A DNA stretch of 10,612 nt, from assembly GCA_023145555.1 (NCBI GenBank), contig JAGLDO010000164.1, forward strand, positions 1 through 10,612, in the 5' to 3' direction. Shown here one piece after another: positions 1 to 8,600 of the stretch. The notes under the pieces are model-generated. The model was not told the DNA's origin. It worked only from the letters and a program-made list of their open reading frames with translations, and made no database searches. Numbering within the stretch: the first letter of the stretch is position 1; each line of letters starts with the position of its first letter. Source of the DNA: Bacteroidales bacterium (GTDB lineage Bacteria > Bacteroidota > Bacteroidia > Bacteroidales > B39-G9). Both the position numbers and the translations under genes were made by a program.

Positions 1-416
1 CTTATGGTGGAAATACTGACCAAAGATTGTTGCAATTTTTTACTAAAGAAAGTGATGGTAAATTCTATACTAAAAAGTTTGACGACAGATATATGAATGT
101 TCCTGTAATTAGACTTGCAGAATTATATCTTACTCGAGCAGAATCTCAATTTAATATTAATCCATCTGATACAATTATTCTTCATGATATTAATATTATT
201 AGAAGAAGAGCAGACTTACCTGATTTATCATCTGTATCGAGCTCTGCAATTTATCTTGAAAGAACCAAGGAATTAGTTTTTGAAGGTGATAATTTTTTTA
301 ATATGAAACGTTTACAAAAGACAATTGCAGGATATGATTGGGATGATGTAAAACTACTCTTTAAAATACCTCAAAGAGAGAGAGACGTGAATCCTAATTT
401 AACTCAAAACGAATAA
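1..416 (+). CDS. SusD/RagB-family nutrient-binding outer-membrane lipoprotein, C-terminal part
   Basis: The reading frame is open from the left edge (first full codon at base 3) to TAA at 414-416, so this is the last ~137 residues of a longer protein; the family is usually about 450-600 residues. SusD proteins are surface lipoproteins that sit on a SusC TonB-dependent porin and deliver glycans to it. The typical C-terminal signatures are visible: VPVIRLAELYLTRAE, the IN-IRRRA segment of a TPR-like helix, RTKELVFEGDNFFNMKRL, and the closing IPQRERDVNPNLTQNE. The TTG at base 27 is an internal codon, not the start. A susC gene is expected just upstream, outside the window. Because a maltose transporter and phosphorylase follow, I infer an alpha-glucan ligand, but nothing in this fragment fixes the substrate. 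Family assignment is firm. Confidence 0.93.
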   Translation, partial: YGGNTDQRLLQFFTKESDGKFYTKKFDDRYMNVPVIRLAELYLTRAESQFNINPSDTIILHDINIIRRRADLPDLSSVSSSAIYLERTKELVFEGDNFFNMKRLQKTIAGYDWDDVKLLFKIPQRERDVNPNLTQNE

Positions 417-431
417 TATTAAAATTTGATA

Positions 432-465
432 AAAAAAAGATGACTTTTTTAAGTCATCTTTTTTT
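432..465 (+). terminator. Rho-independent terminator after the susD-like gene
   Basis: A perfect inverted repeat lies 15 bases after the susD stop. The arms are 432-446 and 451-465, the core is GATGACTT/AAGTCATC, and the loop is TTTT. The outer half of the stem is an A run paired with a T run, so the transcript would end in a U tract. The A/T symmetry means it could also stop transcription from the other strand, but no minus-strand gene ends here. Confidence 0.85.
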
Positions 466-523
466 ATATTTTAATGATGAGCTTATTATTTAAGTATTTA
501 GTAGAAATAAAAAAAATAAACAG

Positions 524-2026
524 ATGAAAACAAAACCGAAATTAAATTTTTGGCAAATTTGGAATATGAGTTTTGGTTTTCTTGGAATTCAATTTGGATT
601 TGCTCTTCAAAATGCAAATGTGAGTCGTATTTTTGAAACTCTTGGGGCAAAAATAGAAACTATTCCTATTCTTTGGATTGCTGCTCCTGTAACCGGCTTA
701 TTAATTCAACCTATAATAGGGCATTATAGTGATAAAACTTGGTGTCGTTGGGGACGTCGTCGTCCGTATTTTCTAATAGGTGCTATTTTTGCATCTTTAG
801 CTTTGTTTATAATGCCAAACTCTCCTGCTTTATGGGTTGCAGCAGGTATGTTGTGGATTATGGATGCTTCTATTAACATTTCAATGGAGCCTTTTCGTGC
901 TTTTGTTGGAGATATGTTGCCTTCTGAACAGAGAACAAGAGGTTTCGCAATGCAAAGTTTTTTTATAGGAACAGGTGCCATTGTTGCTTCTTTTTTGCCA
1001 TATATTATGACAAATTGGTTCAATATTGCAAATACAGCTCCCAAAGGAGTTATTCCGGATTCTGTAAAATATTCTTTTTATCTCGGTGGTACAGTATTTA
1101 TTCTGGCTGTGTTATGGACTGTTTTTAGAACAAAAGAATATTCGCCGGAACAACTCGATGAGTTTGCCAAAGAAACAGAAGTTGGTATTGATACACAAGT
1201 TGATACGGGTGTAGATTTGAATTGTGAAACAAAAAAACAATTTAAAACCGGTTATATTTCAACAATAACAGGTTTAGTACTAACCGGCATTCTTTTTTTA
1301 GTAAATGTTGAAGCAGAAGTATATATTTTTTCTGTAGGAATAACAATTTTTGGACTAATTCAATTAATCTCATTTTTATTTTTAAAAAAATCAAAAATTA
1401 ATGGGCTTACTTCAATAATGACAGATTTTAATAATATGCCAAAAACTATGAAGCAACTTGCTGTTGTTCAATTTTTTTCATGGTTTGCTTTGTTTGCTAT
1501 GTGGATATATACCACTGCCGGAGTTACAGAACATATTTACCATACAACCGATGCATCTTCTTCGTTGTATAACGAGGGTGCAAATTGGGTTGGAGTGGCT
1601 TTCGGCATCTATAATGGTTTTGCAGCAGGTTTTGCATTTCTTCTTATATATATGGCAAAAAAAACAAACAGAAAAATTACTCATTCAATATCATTATTAA
1701 TTGGAGGTTTAAGTTTGGCATCAATTTATCTCGTGCCAAATCCTTCGTGGTTGCTTCTTCCTTTTGTTGGAATAGGGTTGGCTTGGGCTAGTATTTTATC
1801 TATGCCTTATGCAATTCTTACAGGATCTCTTCCTCATAATAAGATGGGAGTTTTTATGGGAATTTTTAATTTTTTTATTGTAATACCACAAATTCTCGCT
1901 GCAAGCGTGCTTGGTTTTATCACAAAAACAGTATTTCATGAACATGCAATATACGCATTAATCTTAGGTGGTATATCTATGATAATTGCAGCGGTGTTAG
2001 TGTTGTTTGTAGAAGATAAAAATTAG
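524..2026 (+). CDS. MFS sugar transporter (GPH/SLC45-like), probable maltose importer
   Basis: This 500-residue inner-membrane carrier has about twelve hydrophobic segments. The MFS motif A appears after the second helix as GHYSDKTWCRWGRRRPYF (about 66-83), the form seen in sucrose/maltose carriers of the SLC45-like and GPH type. A second landmark is MEPFRAFVGDMLPSEQRTRGF (about 121-141) before helix 5, with its conserved charged residues. A hydrophilic acidic loop (about 202-245) separates the two six-helix halves, and another loop lies at about 333-355. Proteins of this type import sugar by cation symport. Maltose as substrate is inferred from the downstream pgmB and maltose phosphorylase genes, 33 and about 710 bases further on. 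The ATG at 524 is the first in frame and follows an A-rich leader without a Shine-Dalgarno sequence. The gene starts 107 bases after susD, beyond a terminator, so it probably has its own promoter, though none is clear. Family is certain; substrate is likely. Confidence 0.9.
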   Translation: MKTKPKLNFWQIWNMSFGFLGIQFGFALQNANVSRIFETLGAKIETIPILWIAAPVTGLLIQPIIGHYSDKTWCRWGRRRPYFLIGAIFASLALFIMPNSPALWVAAGMLWIMDASINISMEPFRAFVGDMLPSEQRTRGFAMQSFFIGTGAIVASFLPYIMTNWFNIANTAPKGVIPDSVKYSFYLGGTVFILAVLWTVFRTKEYSPEQLDEFAKETEVGIDTQVDTGVDLNCETKKQFKTGYISTITGLVLTGILFLVNVEAEVYIFSVGITIFGLIQLISFLFLKKSKINGLTSIMTDFNNMPKTMKQLAVVQFFSWFALFAMWIYTTAGVTEHIYHTTDASSSLYNEGANWVGVAFGIYNGFAAGFAFLLIYMAKKTNRKITHSISLLIGGLSLASIYLVPNPSWLLLPFVGIGLAWASILSMPYAILTGSLPHNKMGVFMGIFNFFIVIPQILAASVLGFITKTVFHEHAIYALILGGISMIIAAVLVLFVEDKN

Positions 2027-2059
2027 ATTTTTTTTAATGTTTAGATATAAAATTTAAAA

Positions 2060-2719
2060 ATGATTAAAATTAAAGCTTGCATCTTCGATTTAGATGGTGT
2101 TATTGTAGATACTGCTAAATATCATTATCTGGCTTGGAAAAGACTTGCTAACGAATTAGGTTTTGATTTTTCGGAAAATGACAATGAACAACTAAAGGGC
2201 GTAAGTCGCATGACTTCGCTTGATATTTTGTTGGAAATTGGGGATTTAACTTTTTCTCAGGAAGAAAAATTAGAATTAGCAGATAAAAAAAATCAATGGT
2301 ATGTTGAGTATATATCAAAAATGACACCCGATGAGATACTGCCGGGAGTAGTAGATTTTATTAACAATCTTAGAGATAATAATATTAATATAGCTCTTGC
2401 CTCTGCAAGTAAAAATGCTGCGACAATATTAAAACAAATTGACATGGCTGATTATTTTGATGTAATTATTGATGGTACAAAAGTTACAGAGGCAAAACCA
2501 AATCCTGAAGTATTCTTAAAGAGTGCGAATGAATTAGGTGTCGAACCGAAATATTGTGTTGTTTTTGAAGATGCAGTTGCCGGTATTCAAGCTGCTATTA
2601 ATGCCGAAATGCATAATGTGGGGATTGGAACGCATCAAATACTTACAAAATCCGATTATGTAATAAGTAGTTTTGAGGACTTCAATTTTGACACATTGAG
2701 AAAATATTTTATAAAATAA
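2060..2719 (+). CDS. pgmB: beta-phosphoglucomutase (HAD superfamily)
   Basis: This 219-residue cytoplasmic enzyme converts beta-D-glucose-1-phosphate to glucose-6-phosphate through a phospho-aspartate. HAD motif I is FDLDGVIVDT, with nucleophile D10 and acid/base D12. T18 and H22, the residues following it in known beta-PGMs, are present. The cap domain carries the LKGVSR substrate loop (about 45-50). Motif II is SAS at 115-117, motif III is K146 in EAKPNP, and motif IV is E170-D171 in FEDAVAGI. Length matches the family (about 215-225 residues). The gene lies between the transporter (33-base gap) and the GH65 phosphorylase (18-base gap), all on one strand, as in maltose operons where PgmB consumes the phosphorylase product. 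The start at 2060 follows an A/T-only leader. A different HAD phosphatase is unlikely given the cap loop and neighbours. Confidence 0.95.
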   Translation: MIKIKACIFDLDGVIVDTAKYHYLAWKRLANELGFDFSENDNEQLKGVSRMTSLDILLEIGDLTFSQEEKLELADKKNQWYVEYISKMTPDEILPGVVDFINNLRDNNINIALASASKNAATILKQIDMADYFDVIIDGTKVTEAKPNPEVFLKSANELGVEPKYCVVFEDAVAGIQAAINAEMHNVGIGTHQILTKSDYVISSFEDFNFDTLRKYFIK

Positions 2720-2737
2720 TTAATAGTATAATTAACT

Positions 2738-5047
2738 ATGAATCAGTATTTAATTCTTGACGAATGGAATATAATAGAGAAAGGTTTTAAGCCTGAACAC
2801 CATGAAGCCTCTGAAAGTGTTTTTAGTTTGGGAAATGGAAGAATGGGACAACGTGCGAATTTTGAAGAAGCATACAGTGGACCATCTTTACAGGGAAATT
2901 ATGTTGCAGGTATTTATTATCCTGATAAAACAAAAGTTGGTTGGTGGAAAAACGGGTATCCTGAATATTTCGCAAAAGTCTTAAATTCAACTAATTGGAT
3001 TGGTATTAATATATCAATTGATAACGAAGAATTAGACCTTTATAAATGTAAAGTTAGCCAATTTTCACGAATTCTACACATGAAAGAAGGTTTTCTTGAA
3101 CGTGAATTTGTTGCAGAATTGAAAAACGGAAAGAAAATTAAAGTTAATTCAAAACGTTTTCTTAGTATCGTAGATACAGAAATTGGAGTGATACGTTATT
3201 CAGTTACTCCAATTAATTTTGATGGGAATATTTCTTTTAACCCATATGTTGATGGTGATGTAGTGAATCAGGATTCTAATTATGAAGAGAAATTTTGGGC
3301 AGAAAACGAAAAAAGAGTCTTAAAGAATAAAGCTTTTTTAAATGTTAGAACTAAAAAATTAGGCTTTCATTTGTGCACAGGTATTGCTTTTGAGATATTG
3401 CAAGAGAATAAGATAGTAGATGTTGAAACAAATATTGTTGAAAAGAAAAAATATATTGGTTTTGATTTTAGTGTTAATTGTAAAAGAAAAGTAGAGACTG
3501 TTCTCTACAAATATGTGGCTAATCTTTCATCGGAAAATTATAATAAAAAAGTATTAACATCAGAATCGGAAAAAGTTTTGGATCAAGCTATAAATAAATC
3601 CTTTTCAAATTTGTTTGAAGAACAAAAAGAAGCTTGGGCTAAAAAGTGGAAAGAATGTGATATTCAGATAAAAGGAGACATTGCTGCACAACAAGGAATT
3701 AGATTTAATATATTTCAATTAAATCAGACTTATACAGGAGAGGATGAACGCCTGAATATTGGCCCTAAAGGTTTTACCGGAGAAAAATATGGTGGAAGCA
3801 CATATTGGGATACTGAAGCTTTTTGCTTGCCTTTTTATTTAAGTACTGCAGAATCCCATGTGGCTAAAAACCTTTTACTTTATAGATATAAGCAGTTAGG
3901 CAAAGCTATTGAAAATGCACAAAAATTAGGTTTTGATAATGGTGCTGCTTTATTTCCAATGGTAACAATGAATGGGGAAGAGTGCCATAATGAGTGGGAA
4001 ATTACTTTCGAAGAAATTCATAGAAACGGTGCAATTGCTTATGCAATATATAACTATGTTAATTATACAGGAGATGATGAGTATCTTGCTAAATATGGTT
4101 TAGAAGTACTAATTGCCATTGCACGATTTTGGAGTCAGCGTATTACATATTCTCAAGAAAAAAATATGTATGTTATGCTTGGTGTAACCGGACCAAATGA
4201 GTATGAAAATAATGTAAATAATAACTGGTATACAAATACAATTGCTTGTTGGTCAATGAAATATGCTATTGAGGCAATTGTTTTTGTTAGTAATAATTTT
4301 TTTGAAGATTATCAAAGAATAGCCAAAAAAATTAGTTTTGATGATGAGTTAGAAATATCAAAATGGAAAGAAATTATTAACAATATGTATTTCCCTTATG
4401 ATGAGAAAGAAGGCGTGTTTTTGCAACAAGAAGGATATTTAGATAAGGAACAGGTATTGGTGAAAGATTTAGATAAATCTAATTTGCCAATTAACCAAAA
4501 TTGGTCATGGGATAGAATTTTGCGTTCGTGTTTTATTAAGCAGGCTGATGTTTTACAAGGTTTATTTAGTTTAGAACATAATTATAATTTAGAAACAATT
4601 AAAAAGAATTTTGATTTTTACGAGCCAAGAACTGTTCATGAATCATCTCTTTCGCCTTGTATTCATTCAATTATTGCTTCAAAAATTGGTGATAATAAAA
4701 AAGCATATGAACTTTATTTAAGAACTTCAAGGCTTGATTTGGATGATTATAATGATGAGGTTGCCGAAGGTTGTCATATTACAAGTATGGCAGGAACTTG
4801 GTTGGCTATTGTTCAGGGATTTGGTGGTATGCGTGTTAAAAATGGTGAATTATATTTTAATCCTACTATTCCAAAACAGTGGGATGCTTATTCTTTTAAT
4901 ATTAATTTCAGAGATTATTTATTAAATGTTGAAGTATTAAAAAAACAAACAATTGTTACAAATAATAGCAATAAAATTATTGAAATTAGAGTTTATGAGA
5001 ATAAATATAAAATACAACAAGGTAAATCAATATTTATAAATCATTAA
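2738..5047 (+). CDS. mapA: maltose phosphorylase (glycoside hydrolase family 65)
   Basis: This 769-residue cytoplasmic enzyme cleaves maltose with inorganic phosphate, by inversion, into glucose and beta-glucose-1-phosphate, the substrate of the adjacent PgmB. Length fits GH65 phosphorylases (about 750-780). The order is an N-terminal beta-sandwich (about 1-270) with the signature SLGNGRMGQRANFEE (about 30-44), a linker, an (alpha/alpha)6 barrel (about 315-690) and a small C-terminal beta domain. The barrel holds YGGSTYWDTEAF (about 351-362) and the catalytic acid glutamate in TGPNEYENNVNNNWYTN (E488). The segments KQADV (601-605) and HESSLSP (634-640) are the expected phosphate-binding regions. 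The acceptor loop HNEWEITFEE (417-426) resembles maltose phosphorylases rather than trehalose or kojibiose phosphorylases, from memory of those families. There is no signal peptide, which fits intracellular action after import. This is the last gene of the cluster, followed by a terminator. GH65 is certain; maltose is very likely. Confidence 0.93.
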   Translation: MNQYLILDEWNIIEKGFKPEHHEASESVFSLGNGRMGQRANFEEAYSGPSLQGNYVAGIYYPDKTKVGWWKNGYPEYFAKVLNSTNWIGINISIDNEELDLYKCKVSQFSRILHMKEGFLEREFVAELKNGKKIKVNSKRFLSIVDTEIGVIRYSVTPINFDGNISFNPYVDGDVVNQDSNYEEKFWAENEKRVLKNKAFLNVRTKKLGFHLCTGIAFEILQENKIVDVETNIVEKKKYIGFDFSVNCKRKVETVLYKYVANLSSENYNKKVLTSESEKVLDQAINKSFSNLFEEQKEAWAKKWKECDIQIKGDIAAQQGIRFNIFQLNQTYTGEDERLNIGPKGFTGEKYGGSTYWDTEAFCLPFYLSTAESHVAKNLLLYRYKQLGKAIENAQKLGFDNGAALFPMVTMNGEECHNEWEITFEEIHRNGAIAYAIYNYVNYTGDDEYLAKYGLEVLIAIARFWSQRITYSQEKNMYVMLGVTGPNEYENNVNNNWYTNTIACWSMKYAIEAIVFVSNNFFEDYQRIAKKISFDDELEISKWKEIINNMYFPYDEKEGVFLQQEGYLDKEQVLVKDLDKSNLPINQNWSWDRILRSCFIKQADVLQGLFSLEHNYNLETIKKNFDFYEPRTVHESSLSPCIHSIIASKIGDNKKAYELYLRTSRLDLDDYNDEVAEGCHITSMAGTWLAIVQGFGGMRVKNGELYFNPTIPKQWDAYSFNINFRDYLLNVEVLKKQTIVTNNSNKIIEIRVYENKYKIQQGKSIFINH

Positions 5048-5063
5048 TTTGAAAAATTCAAAT

Positions 5064-5101
5064 ATAAAAGTGGGCTGTAATTATTTACAACCCACTTTTA
5101 T
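5064..5101. terminator. Bidirectional terminator between the convergent maltose phosphorylase and trxA genes
   Basis: Inverted repeat with arms 5064-5080 and 5085-5101, core AAAAGTGGG...CCCACTTTT, one C/A mismatch inside the stem (5075/5090) and a TTAT loop. A/T runs flank the stem on both sides, giving a U tract in either direction. It lies between the phosphorylase stop (5047) and the trxA stop (5106) and probably ends both transcripts. Confidence 0.87.
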
Positions 5102-5105
5102 TATA

Positions 5106-5423
5106 TTATAAAATGGCATCAAGTTTTGACGCTAATACATTTTTAGGAACTGCACCAACTTGTTTTTCAACAACTTCACCGTTTTTAATAAATAATATTG
5201 TTGGTATATTTCTTATTCCATATCGTACAGCAATATTTGGGTTGCTGTCAACATCAACTTTTCCCATAATTGCTTTTCCTTCGTAATCTTTAGATAATTC
5301 TTCAATAATTGGACCTACCATTCTGCATGGTCCACACCATTCTGCCCAAAAATCAATAACAACAGGTTTGTCTGATTTTAAAACTTTTTCGTCAAAAGTT
5401 GCGTCTGTTATTTCTATTGTCAT
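5106..5423 (-). CDS. trxA: thioredoxin
   Basis: This is a 105-residue cytoplasmic thiol-disulfide oxidoreductase, the normal length for a stand-alone thioredoxin. It reduces protein disulfides and is itself recycled by thioredoxin reductase. The active site WAEWCGPC carries C30 and C33. The buried aspartate D24 (VVIDFWA) and the cis-proline P74 (RNIPT) are present, as is the KVDVDSNPNIAVRYGI segment. There is no signal peptide or lipobox, so it is not one of the periplasmic TlpA-like relatives. It lies 226 bases downstream of dnaE on the same strand, a neighbour pair I recall from other Bacteroidota. The gap is large enough for a promoter of its own. The ATG at 5423 is the natural start, and its leader is A/T-rich without a Shine-Dalgarno sequence. 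Confidence 0.97.
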   Translation of the reverse strand: MTIEITDATFDEKVLKSDKPVVIDFWAEWCGPCRMVGPIIEELSKDYEGKAIMGKVDVDSNPNIAVRYGIRNIPTILFIKNGEVVEKQVGAVPKNVLASKLDAIL

Positions 5424-5649
5424 AATATTGTTTTATTTATTTATATTTAAAATGAATTACTATATCAATGTTTTAAATTTATTAGTAGTATTTTGAACCT
5501 GCTTAATTGTTAATTTTTTGATTTTATTAATTCTAAACACACTATACTTGTTAATATTTAACAGTTTAACAATATATCAATATGATATTTTTTTTTATAA
5601 AATAAAATTCTAAAACGTTTTCAGTATAAATATTAATTTACAAAAATAA

Positions 5650-8600
5650 TTAATTTATTTTAAATTCTATGGTTTGATTATTTTTTAAATATTGAATTAT
5701 TTCATTGTTTAGATTTACTTTTTTATTTCTTGAAAACATTTGTATCCAAGTTTTGTCACCAGCGTCATAAATTAAAAAGTTTAAAAGAACTGAACCCTTG
5801 TTTTTTTCTGTTAATTCCAATATTTCTTTTATCAATTTTTCAGATAAATCAGATATCTTTATTTTTAAAGAAATACTTTTTATCATCTCATCTTTAAGAT
5901 CTGCAAGCATATAAATATTTTTTATCTTCAATTCATAATCTTCATTTCCCCATTTCCTTTTCTGCACGTTTCCTTTAACAAACAATGAATACCCAACAGT
6001 AAAGTACTGTTTAAAATTTAAGTAATCGTTAGAGAACATCATTATTGTATAAGAATCAGTGTAATCTGCAATTGTTATTGAGCCATAAGGTTTGCCGGTT
6101 TTCGTTGTTGCGTGTCTTACATTAGTAACAATGCCGGCAATTGATATTTCTTTTCCCGCTAATTCAGATAAGTTACTTAAATTTGATAAATTCTGATTGC
6201 AAAAATGGTCTATTTCAAATTTGAAATCATCCAGAGGATGAGCTGTCAAATAAATTCCTATGTACTCTTTTTCTTTATTTAATTTTGTGAGTTTATCCCA
6301 ATTTTGATTTAAAATAGGAATTTGAGGTTTGCTGACATCTTCATGATCTGCTCCATTAAAAAGAGATTGTTGAGTACTGTTTTTTTCATTTTTAACCCTG
6401 TTACCATGTTTAATTAATGTTTCAATAAAAGAAATATCTCTATTGTCAGCAATAAAGTATTGTTCTCGTTTCAGTTCCGAGAAAGAATCCTGTGCACCTG
6501 AGTATGCCAAAGCTTCAAGAGTTTTTTTACTAACAGCATGTAAGTCCACTCTTTCTACAAAATCAAAAATATTAGCATAATCACCATCACTATTTCTTTC
6601 CTTAATAATATTTTTAACAGCTCCTTTACCAACTCCTTTTACAGCGCCTAATCCAAAGCGAATATTACCTTTTTTGTTAACTGTGAATTTAAAGTAACTC
6701 TCATTAACATCAGGTGGAAGAACTTCTATACCCATCCTTTTGCACTCATCCATAAAAATCGTAATTTTTTTTAAATCGGTAATATTACGACTTAGCACAG
6801 CAGCCATATATTCTGCAGGAAAGTTTGCTTTTAAGTAAGCTGTTTGATATGCTACGTAGGCATAACATGTTGAGTGAGATTTGTTAAAGGCATATTGTGC
6901 AAAAGCTTCCCAATCTTTCCAAACCTTGTCGGTAATTTTATTATCAAAGCCATTATTTTTACACCCTTCATCGAACTTAATTTTAAGTTCGTCCATCATT
7001 TTTTTCTTCTTCTTTCCCATTGCTTTACGCAAAGAGTCGGCTTGTCCTCTTGTAAATCCGGCAAGTTTTCGCGAAAGTAACATAACTTGTTCCTGATAAA
7101 CAGTTATTCCGTAAGTATCGTTAAGATACTCTTCCATTTCAGGAAGGTCATAGTTTATTTTTTCTTTACCAAGTTTTCTGTTTATGAAACTCGGTATGTA
7201 TTCCATAGGTCCCGGACGATAAAGTGCATTCATGGCAATTAAATCTTCAAACTTATTAGGCTTAAGATTTCTTAAATGCTTTTTCATTCCCGGTGATTCA
7301 AACTGAAATGTACCGGTTGTGTTTCCACTGCTGAATAGTGCAAAAGTTTTACTGTCATCAAGACTAATATTATCAATATCAACATCAATGTCTTTTGATA
7401 ATTTAATATTTTCAATAGCATCTTTTATTATTGAAAGAGTTTTTAAACCCAAGAAGTCCATTTTAAGCATACCAACAGGCTCAACAAAGCGTCCATCATA
7501 TTGGGTTACTAATAATTCAGAATCTTTAAGTGTACACATCGGTATGTGTTCAATTAAATCGTCGCGACCAATTATAATACCACAAGCATGAGTGCCTGTG
7601 TGTCGAATTGAACCTTCAAGTTTTTCTGCGTATTTTAAAGTAGATGCAATATTTTCATTATCAGATTTTTTTGCTTTTGCTAATTCAGGGACTTCTTTAT
7701 ATGCTTTTGCTAATGTTATTTTAGGAGTGTCGGGCACTAATTTTGCTAATTTATCAGATTCTGATAATGGGAGTTTTTGAACTCTTGCAACATCACGAAT
7801 AGCCATTTTGGCTGCCATTGTACCAAATGTAACGATGTGAGCTACACGATTATAGCCATACTTATTTACAACCCATTTTAATATTTTTTCACGACCATCG
7901 TCATCAAAATCAATATCAATATCGGGCATTGATATTCGATCAGGATTTAGGAACCTTTCAAAAAGTAAGTCGTATTTTAGTGGGTCAATTTGAGTAATTT
8001 TGGTGCAATAAGCAACAACAGAACCTGCTGCAGAACCTCTTCCGGGACCTACTATTACTCCCAGTTCTCGAGCAGCGCGAATAAAATCCCATACAATAAG
8101 GAAGTATCCGGGAAACCCCATTCTTTTAATTGTCGAAAGTTCAAAGTCAATTCTTTCTTTAATCTCGTCTGTTATTTCAGAGTATCTTTCTTTTGCACCT
8201 TTGTAAGTTAAGTGTTCTAAATAATCATCTTCATTATCAAAACCTTCCGGTAAAGGAAAATCCGGCATTATTGGCTTATGATCAAGTTCGTAAACTTCAA
8301 TTTTGTTAACAATTTCTTGCGTGTTTTCTATTGCTTCGGGAATATCTGCAAAAATTTCAGACATTTGTTCAGGACTTTTTAGATATTCTTGTTTTGTATA
8401 CCTCATACGGGTAGGGTCATTGAGGTCTTGTCCTGTATTTAAACAAATTAGTCTGTCGTGAGCATCAGCATCTTCTGCTTTAATAAAATGGCAATCGTTT
8501 GTTGCTATTAGTTTAACATTGTGTTTTTTAGATAGTTCAATAATTTTTTTGTTTACAATAATCTGGTTGTCGTAAATTTCTTTGTCCTTACCCGGGATGT

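Noticed and set aside
27..29. TTG as the start codon of a 129-residue protein
   Set aside because: The frame is open to the left edge and the SusD-family similarity continues upstream of this codon, so it is internal to a truncated gene.
465..472. TATATTTT as the -7 box of the MFS-pgmB-phosphorylase operon
   Set aside because: It differs from TANNTTTG at the last base, abuts the terminator, and has no -33 element, so I did not annotate it as a promoter.
724..1044. Minus-strand open frame opposite the MFS gene
   Set aside because: It is antisense to the conserved motif A region and has no recognisable protein features.
5574..5596. Hairpin followed by nine T residues that looks like a plus-strand terminator
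   Set aside because: The stem is only 6 bp and nearly all A/T, and there is no plus-strand gene or promoter before it; chance structure in AT-rich DNA is more likely.
5641..5648. Perfect minus-strand -7 match TATTTTTG upstream of trxA
   Set aside because: No TTG lies at a suitable distance upstream, the leader would exceed 200 bases, and this motif is expected about once per kilobase by chance at this composition.
7319..7780. Two plus-strand open frames (7319-7591 and 7592-7780) opposite dnaE
   Set aside because: They lie wholly antisense to conserved DnaE sequence, show no domain or signal features, and are explained as shadows of the real gene.
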